Assembly: GCA_029964075.1 (NCBI GenBank)
Contig: CM057150.1
Coordinates: forward strand, 2,480,001 to 2,544,000
Source of the DNA: Patiria pectinifera
Taxonomy: Eukaryota; Echinodermata; Asteroidea; Valvatida; Asterinidae
Length of the DNA stretch: 64,000 nucleotides
Direction of reading: 5' to 3'
Of this stretch, positions 35,021-45,570 are shown in pieces. The notes under the pieces are model-generated. The model was not told the DNA's origin. It made no database searches and worked only from the letters and a program-made list of their open reading frames with translations. The translations under genes and the position numbers were made by a program. Position 1 is the stretch's first letter. Each line of letters opens with the position of its first letter.

Positions 35021-36266
35021 CACTCTAAAAATGTATTTGTCATTTTAACTAAAACAATGCCACGGATATGTCTCATACGACTTACCTAAATTAGTCGCAG
35101 AGTATTGATGACTAACTGGATAAGTCGAAACTCTGATAGACAAAATAGTCATATGACAATAATAGAAACCTGCATCATGTGACTAATCTGTAGTCAAGCG
35201 ACTTTCGCGATTTGTAACTGAATTTCTAACTGATCACACTTTAGTCAACATTATATCCTCTGAAGTGCAGTACTTTGTCCGTTCTAGTGTCCTTAATTGT
35301 ACACAATACTGTGTACATATCCGGATGATGGAGTCACATCTGCATCTGACTTGTGTCTCACTGGTTGTGCAATTGAATTGGATCACATGGCCCGTGTTAG
35401 GCTCATTGCATCTACCACTACATGATCATGATCACACACACAGAGAAAATCTTTCTTCATGTCTTGCATATTATTTATTTCTCTCGTCTAGATTTCTCTA
35501 AAAAATCCATACTTCTAAAACAAACAACAATCGTGGAATTTTCTTAATCATGTAATAGTTCCCCTCCTATCTTAAGTATATTTAGTTTCGGATTGGCCCT
35601 TTATTGTTTGGCACAACAAATTCACTAGTATATTCCAAATAATATGCACAACGACATGTGGTGTGCAAGGAAGGCTAATACGGTTGTATTATAAGGCCTG
35701 CATTATGCAGATGTGCCTAGTCTAAGTACATGCATAATAATGTTGCGAGTCTCACTGGGCATCTATATGGCAAAGCCTTATTACCGATGTAACCTACTTC
35801 CCTCACTACCGTACTCTCATCTCATAACTCAAGTCCATTACCAATTGCATACGAGATCATAGGCCTTCGTCATGGTTGAAATGGAGGAAGAAACGACGGT
35901 CCGTTTAACGGCTGCCAGCATACTGAGTGTTACCGATCCATACCATACGTACGCCTGGCTAAACACCATTGACTGTGTCCCGCTTTGTTTTACACATCAA
36001 CGGCGGGAAAATAACAAACTTCGTTAGTCAAAAGGACTATATGACTCATTTCGACGAGTATACGATCTTTCTTCAGATACATTGATTACGTGTCATTTGT
36101 CCAAACCACCACCATGGGTCAGTCAATGTTGTTCTCATACGCGTAACTAATGTACATTATTCAAAATGACAAAGTATTTTAATCATGGCTGACGGTAAAT
36201 TAGTGCGTCATGAAAGATAATTAGTCATTCAGAAATGACTAAACAAACGAATTAATTTTAAGAGTG
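35021..36266. mobile_element. CACTCT-ended element
   Basis: The left end CACTCTAAAAATG and the right end AATTTTAAGAGTG are inverted and enclose about 1.25 kb rich in GACTAA/TTAGTC words. It interrupts a LINE fragment whose sequence continues at 36267. No ORF of note. Superfamily unassigned. Confidence 0.45.
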
Positions 36267-37926
36267 CATGTGAAATGAGCAACATTGTTTTGAAGCCGTT
36301 GCAGCTGATCAAAATCATATTGTTTATTGCCATTGAGGAGAGAGTTGCAATAATCGAGTCTGGATAGCACAAGTGCTCCAGCATTACCTTTAAACGACAC
36401 TATTTTGAATGTAATGGAGTGGCAGAAGTGTGGAAGAGCTGAGAATAGCGGCCATTGAAAGAGAGAATAGGTGATGGCGGCGACCCAAGGGATACGCCCC
36501 GTTACAATCTGAACATGAGGCGGCCACGGACGAAAGTCTATGCCAAATTAGGATGATGAGTATTATTAATGACGCAATTTGCTGGATACAGAGTGTAAAA
36601 TTATGACAATTGTTATAGCAGTTTAGTAACCCTCAAGCTAACAAAAACAAATAATTGTAAAAATAATTGAGAAATGGAATGGCAGTCGCAGGCTCAAATC
36701 ACGCTCCAGTCAATTTCTAGTTTTAATTTACTTAAACTTTTGTATTCATGTAACTTTTAATATGAACACCAAATATTGGGTGCCCAATATGGCCGGCCCA
36801 TTCCTATTTGACTCTGTCGCACTTGATTCATCAATTTAGGACGGAATATATTTTTGTTTAATTTGTGTAAGTTTTCACGACAAATAGGATAAACACAGAC
36901 CTAAAACAGAACAAAACACGGCGTTGCAATAAAGTCACCACAAGCAATCACGAGTGACGCTTAAAATTGGTCCTCATGATCCGCAATTGAAAACGAATTC
37001 CCATTCGGTATGGAATGTATACATTAATTTTCTATGAGAAAGTTTTCGGATAGCGTTTGCGCGCATGGGCTAACTGCGGTCTTAAACAGCTGCAGCCAGA
37101 TGCCTTTGAACATAGGTCATGATAAATTACTTAGAATGCCACCCCATTTCCTTCACAAGACTCTGTGAAGCTCATCAGCGTGTCCCAGCGCCCTGTTTGC
37201 AGGGCGGGAGTACAAGCGAAATCATTTTGGATCCAGACGAACTCCTTGGTCCAAACGTCGGCGAAAGCGTATGTTTTTCTTTATTTTGCGCTAGATTTCC
37301 AGCTGAAGTTTTTGAAGTTTTCCTGGGATATAAAGTAACAAAACAAATTCTTCTGGGCACGAATTACCCTGATGTACTACCTGTTTACTACTTGCATTTT
37401 GTTTGTGAAGCGAACGTTGACCTGTAAAGGAGGGTAAAAGTTAGTTCAAAATCTAATTTGTTTATGGCCTCAAAGGTACAAATGTGTGTTTCAGCTTTGT
37501 TATGATGAGAACAATATGTAGAAAAGGGAAATTTGCCATTAGTCTTCCAATACATTTCCACACTTGGATTGTACTGAGGTTTGTTCCAGCACCCTTCATA
37601 AACGACACACGCGAAGGGATCGTCATGCCCGGCGAGATATAGCCCAAATTTCAGACGTAATGCCCACTTTTCGGACGCAACCGATTCCGCTAAAAACTAT
37701 GATTCGATTGAACGTTGAAAAAATATGGGGGAAAATCGTAGTGAAATACATATGCCTCATTATGACAATAGGCACCTTTCTCACACCTTTGCATATTCTG
37801 AAAAGTTTGACAACAATTCATGAACTTTTCCGCATGAAATATGCACTTTTCGACTGCAAAACAACGGACATAACGGAAATCCTAACTCAAAGATTCTCAT
37901 GATTTTCAGCAGCTATTATTGAGATA
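36267..37926. other. Intergenic with LINE RT scrap
   Basis: At 36285-36370 the minus strand encodes NSLLNGNKQYDFDQLQRLQ, an RT remnant paralogous to that at 33450. The remaining 1.5 kb has no supported feature. Confidence 0.5.
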
Positions 37927-38914
37927 TAATGATGTGCCTCGGGTCGGGTTGACCAGGCCAAACCGACCCGAAACCTAAGAGATATAAATCTAATCTGAAC
38001 CGAAACCGATATTTACTCCCCCAAAACCGACCCAACCGGACCCGACAAAAACAAGTAAAACCGACCCGAACCGACCCGAAAAAATTCCCGAATATCTGGC
38101 TAGGACAAAGTGATCACTTTTTGTGCCTGCCGTGGCACGAATTCTTTTGCAAAACCATCGTCTCTCTCTCATACTCAGTACGTGGGCTTATCGAGAGTAA
38201 CTCCGCTTATTGACAAATGCAAGGTATCGCCACTCGGCATCATGAAAACTGTTACAATGTATCTATTTCACTGTCAGTCTCCATCCGACTGGAAAAAATT
38301 AATACAGTGGGAACTTGACAATGCGCACGCTCGCCACACCAAAATGGGCTGCGGCTCGATTTTTTTTTTTTCAATATTTCGCATTAAAACAATGTACTTA
38401 ACCATTTTGACATGTTTCTGTAAGCAAAACATCATTAATATCTAAGTTACATTATTGTTGCAAGGGGCAGAAATCTCGATAAATGCATTTTGCGTTTTCA
38501 CAAAGAGCCACATACATTTTGGCCCTTTGAACGCGTACAAAACCAATTGCACGGAAATACGTAAAAGTAGGTCAAATGAGATTTGCGTTTTCACGAAGAG
38601 CCACATTATGTTTGTTACATTTTCAGCTGCGCGCGCGTACTCACGAGCGCCTGTGGAAATACACGTTGAATAGAAAGGGCCAATATATCGGAAACCTGAA
38701 TTTGCGTTTTCACGAAGAGCCACATATCTTTACTAATTAACTGCTGTATTTAGTCTTATTACCGGGTTCATGTAAAACTTCAGCTCTCGTAGAATCGTGT
38801 GATGGTTTCCTTGCTGCACAAATATGTTGCAAAGTAGTATTTCTTAAAGTTTTAAAATATGAGAAACTTCTTTTGCAATTTTCTCGAAAACACTTTTCTT
38901 CAAAATCAACATAA

Positions 38915-40027
38915 TGTGACGTCACGCCCTTAGCGTGGAGCGGTGCTCGAAAGAGGGCGCCCTCTCCACAGGCGTGGCGCGGACGGCACGTACCGGAAAG
39001 TCCCTGAGCGGCTAGAGACGAGTCCGTTGGGATGGAAATATACCGTCCCGGTCGGAAAGCTAGTTGTTATGTGACTGGGCAGCGCGCTTTAATCTGATTG
39101 GCCTAATCCTTAATGACGTAACTGAGAGGGAGAACCAATGATCAGCCTTGTGACACCAGTTTCATTTACCAAGAAATAATAACCACTGTTTTATTCACTT
39201 TCCTCTTGGAATCACAAAAAGGCCCACTTCGATCCAAGAATTGAACAGTAAGAGATCAACAGAGGGCGCTGTGAAATGCAACACTTATATACAGGGAGTG
39301 CAATGAACTACGGGGTATAAGCAGTGTACGATAATCCAGTGAGGGGGGAGTTCCAAGTTCCTACGCAAGCGCAATATGCGTGAGACTAATGCAAGTCTAG
39401 GGCCAGATATTACGCAAGTCCCTATAAGGGACGACTCGAACCGCACCACAATTAGGCCCCTCAACTTACCCGCTCACATCCACAGCGCGCAGTATTAGCA
39501 ATGTACCTATTGTTTCCTATTAGCCTAGCGCACGCAGGTCCGTATAGGCAGACCGTGCCGGAGTCAGTTATCTCGATCGAACGCACCACCAGCCCCTACT
39601 CGCGGAGCCAAGATCACAACGAAACCACGCCCCCAAGAAGGGACAATTGATCCCGCAGCGACCCAGCACCAACTCGAGGAACCGTAACCGACTCGTCACA
39701 ATACCGCCCCACGGCCCTACCACCTAAGTACAGGAGGTATAATGCCTTACGACACGCCCGCAAGTGCCGGCGTTTCGAACCAGAAATCAGGTCCGCGATT
39801 TCGCTCTTCTGCGCGCCTTATATAGCCTACCGAGCCGGCCGTTGGCCCATATGCGCCTGCGCGCGCATGCTGCACGTCATCGAGCGGTGACCCCACTGCC
39901 CAATGGCGAACGCGCGAGGCGGAGCCTAAGCGCTGCGCGCGCCTAGCCCACTGCTATGCACTAAAAGTATATGCGCTAATTTTAGCCACAGCGCGCTCCA
40001 CGCAAAAGCGCCCTCTGTCACGTTACA
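38915..40027 (-). repeat. 3' LTR
   Basis: Element-sense sequence begins TGTAACG and ends CGTCACA. It carries GGCTATATAAG-type TATA (39817-39824) and AATAAA (39190-39195), both in element orientation. Confidence 0.92.
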
Positions 40028-40380
40028 CAGCCTCCTGACAGGCCTAAATGCCCTCATTTAGATAAGCCGACATTTTTATACAAAACGTGACAGGTGTCTT
40101 ATTATAAACCTGCTTTTAATTTGAAAACCTGAAAGAGAAACATTAAGAACAACAATAGTAATACACAAACACTTTTAAACATTTTGTTTACCTTAACAAT
40201 GGGTTCTAAGATCTTATGCAATTGATCTTAGCAATACAACGACTTTTCGGGCCTAGTTTTGTCCCATACGTCTCAAAAAATAAAGCTCTCCTGGTCAGTA
40301 CAAAATATACTTAAGAAAAATAAAAGTCTTTATCTTCAAGACAAAAATAAAGTTCAATAAAGTTCATCTCCTGAGATGTC

Positions 40381-41268
40381 CTATTTGTTCCTGGTTGCGG
40401 ATCCATGCCCAGGGAGTGCGTGGCTGCACTGTACAAGTACGTCCCGGTAGAAGGTCCGTTGGCGAGATTCTCTGGAGATGATTATGTTGTCAACGTAGAT
40501 GATGGTCTCCGTGTGCTCCACAAAGGTGGCCAGTTTAGGTATTTTCGGGCTCTGAAGCTCAACCCGCGTCTTCTCGAGGGGCTGCTTCCTTGAAGAAGTT
40601 GCTGTCTTGGGTCGGGCATCTGCTGCTGGCTTGGAAGGAGCTGGGGCCTTATCTTGCGATTTTGGCTTCTTCTCTGGCACGTGTGTCTCTCCTTGCGGCT
40701 CCTCTGGTATCTTCTCTAGATCCTCGTCGATGTCTAACTCCAGCGGGGGCATGGATGACAGGCTGATGGCGTCATCCTCGTACGTCTTTGGCGTCTCGTC
40801 TTCCGGCGGTCTGGAGTCCTCCTCCACAGTGCGTTGAGGAGAGGGAGGAATGGGGGACAGACAGGGGGGCAGCCCTTTAAGGGCGGGAAGCCCGTCATCA
40901 ACGGCCTCCTGACTACTCTTGCCGTTTAACGGCACAACAACCTTAAAAGGCGCTTGGGGGTCTGACGATTTTCGGACTAGCCGTACATCCTTCGGGGGGT
41001 GTTCGGGGCCAGCCACCGCAGTGGGGCGCCCTCTCCTTTCCGGTTCCATGTCTATCTCTGCGACCTCAGACAGCTTCGCAGGGTGCTCCATCTTGTAGTG
41101 CCTACGCAAATGGTCCCTGCGCTTCACGTGGAACCCACAGTGGCGGCAGTACAGAAACGCCGCCGGCCCGTGGTTTATCCTTAGATGCCGGAGCAATCCC
41201 TTCAATTTCTGGAACTTATGACCACACTTGTCGCACTTGTACGTCTTTGTTTCGGTTGGGGGCGCCAT
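40381..41268 (-). CDS. Accessory C2H2 zinc-finger ORF of the retrotransposon
   Basis: This 295-residue ORF lies between pol and the 3' LTR, where env sits in retroviruses. Residues 13-34 and 41-62 are two C2H2 fingers, each C-x2-C-x12-H-x4-H (CDKCGHKF.. and CRHCGFHV..). The rest is rich in Pro, Glu, Lys and Ser with an acidic patch (LDIDEDLEKIPEE). No signal peptide or membrane segment is seen, so it is not an envelope protein. A strong acceptor, CCCTTTTGTCTTTCAG, ends 12 nt upstream of the ATG, suggesting expression from a spliced subgenomic RNA. Nucleic-acid binding is likely from the fingers; whether it acts on element or host DNA/RNA is unknown. Confidence 0.8.
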   Translation of the reverse strand: MAPPTETKTYKCDKCGHKFQKLKGLLRHLRINHGPAAFLYCRHCGFHVKRRDHLRRHYKMEHPAKLSEVAEIDMEPERRGRPTAVAGPEHPPKDVRLVRKSSDPQAPFKVVVPLNGKSSQEAVDDGLPALKGLPPCLSPIPPSPQRTVEEDSRPPEDETPKTYEDDAISLSSMPPLELDIDEDLEKIPEEPQGETHVPEKKPKSQDKAPAPSKPAADARPKTATSSRKQPLEKTRVELQSPKIPKLATFVEHTETIIYVDNIIISRESRQRTFYRDVLVQCSHALPGHGSATRNK

Positions 41269-41280
41269 CTAGAGACAATT

Positions 41281-41300
41281 CTGAAAGACAAAAGGGTGGA
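41281..41300 (-). promoter_or_regulatory. Predicted splice acceptor for the zinc-finger ORF
   Basis: The element-sense sequence is a pyrimidine-rich run ending TTTCAG at 41281, then 12 nt to the ATG at 41268. A matching donor in the leader was not fixed. Confidence 0.55.
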
Positions 41301-41448
41301 AACAGCTGTTATTTGCCAGCCAACTCAAATTCAATTTAACGGAATCTTAGGGGCAACCTGTGCGCCCTCTTTGGATACCTCCTTGTCTCTTTGGATTTTT
41401 GTACACTGCTTGCCGCATCCATGCTACCCCATGGTTTCTGTATACTTC

Positions 41449-42003
41449 CTACACCCCCTCATGCAATTCCTCGGGATGCTCTTCTACGCCTTCAGCGCAT
41501 GTATTTATCTCTGTGCCCATATCCTTCAGGGGCTCAAGACAACCGGTCTCATCCTCATTATTTGAGGTTTCAAGAAGACTGTCCCCTTCACGCGCATCGT
41601 ACAGGGGTTCAAGACGAATGTTTCCTCCATCCTTACCATCCAAGGGTACCAGGGGATTGTTTTCTACACCGTGTTCATCTGAAGATTCCACCTCTTTCAG
41701 ATGGCCTTGTACGTTCTCAGCGCATGCTCCGATCTCGGTGTCACGAGAGGGAGCCCTACTGGGAGCACTCCATGGATCGATCGGACTACCTTGGTAAGGC
41801 TTCAGCCTGTCCACGTGTATAACACGTGGTTTGGCGCCCTTTGATTTTTGAATGCGAACCACCACATCCGAAAGTTTCTTCAGTACCAGAAACGGCCCCT
41901 CCCACTTCAACTGAAGTTTGGGGCTAACCCCTTTCTTTTTCGCGGGGTTGAACACCCACACGAACTCATTCTCCCGGATGCAAGGGTTGGTTGCCTTCCG
42001 GTG
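41449..42003 (-). pseudogene. Integrase C-terminal part, separated from pol
   Basis: It contains the GPF/Y-type module of gypsy integrases (LKWEGPFLVLKKL and HVDRLKPYQG), preceded by RENEFVWVFNP, then an acidic tail of about 110 residues. In intact relatives this is continuous with integrase. Here a MITE at about 42004-42160 separates it from the main pol ORF. Confidence 0.8.
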
Positions 42004-42160
42004 TAGCGTGAATTTACGTTTCTATGAAATTCGGACTCATTGGTAATACCGCGCATGCGTAAGTATGGTAATTAGGAAAGTGACCTGTCACGTGAGAGGG
42101 ATTAACCAATAACAGGGAAAAGGGGTCCGATTTTCACAGGAGACGGATTTTCATGTGACA
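42004..42160. mobile_element. MITE inside the integrase coding region
   Basis: About 155 bp with imperfect inverted ends (GAATTTACGTTTCTATGAAA left; TTTTCACAGGAGACGGATTT right) interrupts pol. CAC borders both sides in element sense, a possible 3-bp duplication. It introduces a stop about 7 codons in. Confidence 0.65.
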
Positions 42161-45100
42161 CCGGTCATAGTTCACTTTTTGGCGTCTCATACTTTTTCCT
42201 AAGCATTTCTGCGCCCTCTCGTGAGCTTTTTGAATCTGGTCCCTAAGATTCTGCGCATAGTCCGTCTGTACTACTTCGTCATCACTTGGTGCAGGACTCT
42301 CCACGGTCAAGTCCAATGGCAAAGCAACTTCTCGACCCAGCATCATCATATTCGGGGATTCCCCCAAACTCTCCTGCGGCGTACATCGGTACGCACTAGT
42401 TGCAAACGGGAGGCACTCGTCCCAATCGCGCTGACCTTTGTGTGGGTCAATCATCAGGGATACCATGGTAACGAGGGTCTTATTGAACCGCTCTATGAGA
42501 CCATCCGACTTGGGATTGTATGCTGTAGTCCTTGTTTTACTAATGCCGAGGACCCGACACATCTCTCGGAACAGTTCGGATTCGAAATTGGTCCCTTGGT
42601 CCGTATGGACCTCTCTCGGCACTCCGAATCGACACACAAACTCGCTAACAAATTTAGCGGCGACTGTCTCAGCTTTCGCATCCGGAAGCGCATATGCCTC
42701 CATCCATCTTGTAGTGTACTCTCCTACTACAAGGATCCACAGGTTCCCACTCTCCGTCTTCGGTAGGGGGCCAACCAAATCCATGGCTACCCTGTCCATG
42801 GTTCCCCTAACATTATACTGCTGCAAGGGCGCCCTCCGTTTCTTAGGGGGCGGCTTCTTCCTCGCACACTGGTTACACTGACGCACACAGGCCCTTACAT
42901 CGGCACTCATGCCCGACCAGAAGTATCTTTGTTTTACACGGGCCAACGTCTTCTTCAGGCCAAGATGGCCGCCAAGTTTCCCACCATGCAATTCTTCTAT
43001 AAACTTGTGTCTGACGATCTGAGGAGCCACAAGCCTCCACCGGAAGGAACTACCATCTCCCGATTCCCAACGTTGATACAGTACACCATCTCTAACTGAT
43101 ATCTGATTCCAGTAAGCCCAATACGTCTTACTGGCCGGGGATAAGCTGGCTATGTCCGCCCAAGGAGGGCGCTCTTTCCCCTCGCTCTTGGCGACTAGCA
43201 ACCACTTCATGGACTCATCTGCCATTTGGCCATCTCTAAGATCTGAGGCGCTTAGCGACGGTTGCAAGGCGGCAACCCTTACTGCTGCCTCATTACTTCT
43301 TCTTGGCAAATTCGACTGTTCTCCTTCAACACCATCGTCATCATTACCTTCACTACCACAATGACTACACTGCTTACATGGCCGCCTTGATAGACCATCA
43401 GCGTTGCCATGCTTGGCACCAGCGCGGTGCTGAATTGTGACGTCATATTCTGACACAACCTCCAGCCAACGAGCAAGTTGACCTTCCGGGTTTTTCATGT
43501 TTGTCAACCATCTTAAGGAAGAATGGTCTGTCCTAACCAGTGTCTTCTGACCATATAAGTACTGGCGGAAGTATTTCAGATAGGCAACCACTGCAAGCAA
43601 CTCCTTCCGGGTGACGCAATAATTTCTTTCGGCTTTACTCAACTTCCGGCTTGCATAGGCAACAACCTTTTCAACACCGTCATGAACCTGAGACAGTACT
43701 GCGCCTATGCCCTCTAAACTGGCATCCGTGTCAAGGACGAACTCCTGGCCTGGTATTGGGTATGCTAAGATTGGAGCGGTCATTAACTCCTCCTTAAGTC
43801 TGACGAACGCTTCCTCACAAAACTCATCCCAAGAGAACACTTTCGATTTCGAAGTTAAAGCGTGCAACGGGCTTGCAATGCTTGCAAAGCCTTGTATGAA
43901 TCGTCTATAGTACGAAGCGAGGCCAAGGAAACTCCTCACCTCTTTAACGTTCTTCGGGACTGGCCAATCAGCAACGGATTTGATTTTGGCGGGATCCGTG
44001 GCAACGCCCTCTGCCGATACAATGTGACCCAAGTAAGTTACCGACTTCTGAAAGAGGTTGCATTTGCTGGGCTTTAGCTTAAGTCCAGCACTCCTCAATC
44101 GTTCAAACACCTTGCACAGGCGTTCTAACTCATCTTTCACCGTTTTTCCAAAAACGATGACGTCATCGAGGTAGACCAATAAGATCTCCCACTGTAACCC
44201 TGCCAACACCTTCTCCATAAGACGTTCAAACGTGGCGGGCGCGTTCGCCAAACCGAATGGCATAACTTTCCAACGGTACAACCCGTTGCGCACAACGAAG
44301 GTCGACTTCTGCTGAGCATCTTCATCCAGGGCTACCTGCCAGTACCCGGATGCGAGATCAAGGGTTGAGAACCACTGAGCGCCCTCTAGCGCGTCGAGTG
44401 TCTCATCAATCCTGGGGACAGGATATGCGTCCTTGATTGTTACTGCATTCAAACCTCTATAATCGATGCACAGACGCTTTGAGCCATCTTTCTTTCTCAC
44501 CAACACCACGTTAGCCGCCCATGGGCTATCTGATGGCTCTATCAAGCCACGCCCCTTCAAGTCATCCACCTGTCGGTTTATTTCTTGTTGGTTACAAGCG
44601 GGGTGTTTCCGGGGTCTCTGCTTCACTGGTCTAGCGCCACCAGTGTCGATACTGTGCTTAACTATATCAGTAAGGCCTATGTCACCATCACCCTGCGAGA
44701 AGACATCTTGGAAGTCTATCAGACATCTCTTCAACCTGCCATGGTCTTCTGCGTTCAAATGTATCTTGCTCCTCTCATACAAATCTCTCAAATGACTCGG
44801 CAGCAAGTCTATTCTTGCTCCTTCTTCTCTGCCCTGTGTGGGCGGAGTTTCGACCTCCACGGGTGAAACTGTCGCAGCCATAGTTCCGACATGTAGCACA
44901 CGTTTTTCCCTATTGGGGTTGAATACTCGAATGGGCACAATCTCGGCAGGTGCATCAATTAGGGACTTAGCAAGGATCAGCCCTTTTTCACCAAGATGCC
45001 CGCCTGACTCAATTGGTTCCACAATCAGTGGTCCCTTCAGCCCCTCGCACTGACCGACAATAGTCCCAGCCACAACCTTTTCATGACCAGGTGGAATTTC

Positions 45101-45556
45101 CGTAGCTTCTGCTATCACCACACGGCCCACGAATGGCTCACCAGCAACACCTGTGCACTTGATTCTTTCCCCATTAACACACATCTCTAGCCTTCGGAAA
45201 TCCAAAGTCCCATTAGTGGCTAACAACCAGTCCATTCCCAACATGGCGGGAATACTGATATCAGCAAATACAGCCCGAGTCGGGTGGACGGTTTTTCCAA
45301 TTCCTAAGTCCAACCATGCAGTACCATACACTTTCAAAGGGGTACCGTCCACCTGCCTGACTCTAGACTCGCAACATTCCAACTCGGGCCGCTGTTCTTT
45401 TGGCAGCTGGTAGTATACCATCATACTGATCAATGTGTCAGTTGCCCCGGTGTCAATAAGCAAGCGAAACTTAGTCGACCTAATTGACCCATCTACGAAT
45501 AAACCATGGTTTGGCCCAATTGCGGGGGTTGTGACAACGTGCACTTCTCTTCTCAA
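42134..45556 (-). CDS. pol: Ty3/gypsy pol: protease, RT, RNase H, integrase (C-terminus cut)
   Basis: The open frame is 1140 codons. Residue positions: aspartic protease DTG at 35-37; reverse transcriptase RKKDGSKRLCIDYRGLN near 354-370 and catalytic YLDD at 462-465; RNase H VLDTDAS at 607-613; integrase zinc site H857, H864, C894, C897; integrase triad D926, D986, E1022 with 35 residues between the last two. It has no ATG at its start and lies in the -1 frame relative to gag, open upstream across the end of gag, so -1 frameshifting is the likely route; I found no standard slippery heptamer. The frame ends in the MITE at about 42160. Confidence 0.93.
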   Translation of the reverse strand: MRREVHVVTTPAIGPNHGLFVDGSIRSTKFRLLIDTGATDTLISMMVYYQLPKEQRPELECCESRVRQVDGTPLKVYGTAWLDLGIGKTVHPTRAVFADISIPAMLGMDWLLATNGTLDFRRLEMCVNGERIKCTGVAGEPFVGRVVIAEATEIPPGHEKVVAGTIVGQCEGLKGPLIVEPIESGGHLGEKGLILAKSLIDAPAEIVPIRVFNPNREKRVLHVGTMAATVSPVEVETPPTQGREEGARIDLLPSHLRDLYERSKIHLNAEDHGRLKRCLIDFQDVFSQGDGDIGLTDIVKHSIDTGGARPVKQRPRKHPACNQQEINRQVDDLKGRGLIEPSDSPWAANVVLVRKKDGSKRLCIDYRGLNAVTIKDAYPVPRIDETLDALEGAQWFSTLDLASGYWQVALDEDAQQKSTFVVRNGLYRWKVMPFGLANAPATFERLMEKVLAGLQWEILLVYLDDVIVFGKTVKDELERLCKVFERLRSAGLKLKPSKCNLFQKSVTYLGHIVSAEGVATDPAKIKSVADWPVPKNVKEVRSFLGLASYYRRFIQGFASIASPLHALTSKSKVFSWDEFCEEAFVRLKEELMTAPILAYPIPGQEFVLDTDASLEGIGAVLSQVHDGVEKVVAYASRKLSKAERNYCVTRKELLAVVAYLKYFRQYLYGQKTLVRTDHSSLRWLTNMKNPEGQLARWLEVVSEYDVTIQHRAGAKHGNADGLSRRPCKQCSHCGSEGNDDDGVEGEQSNLPRRSNEAAVRVAALQPSLSASDLRDGQMADESMKWLLVAKSEGKERPPWADIASLSPASKTYWAYWNQISVRDGVLYQRWESGDGSSFRWRLVAPQIVRHKFIEELHGGKLGGHLGLKKTLARVKQRYFWSGMSADVRACVRQCNQCARKKPPPKKRRAPLQQYNVRGTMDRVAMDLVGPLPKTESGNLWILVVGEYTTRWMEAYALPDAKAETVAAKFVSEFVCRFGVPREVHTDQGTNFESELFREMCRVLGISKTRTTAYNPKSDGLIERFNKTLVTMVSLMIDPHKGQRDWDECLPFATSAYRCTPQESLGESPNMMMLGREVALPLDLTVESPAPSDDEVVQTDYAQNLRDQIQKAHERAQKCLGKSMRRQKVNYDRCHMKIRLL

Positions 45557-45570
45557 CCTCGTGCCCTCCG

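Noticed and set aside
39764..39946. 60-codon ORF in the LTR (also 48245-48427)
   Set aside because: It lies antisense to the element inside the U3/R region and spans the TATA box; no domain.
41185..41822. Plus-strand ORFs of 126-145 codons antisense to pol and the zinc-finger ORF
   Set aside because: They are shadows of the minus-strand retrotransposon genes; no promoter or domain.
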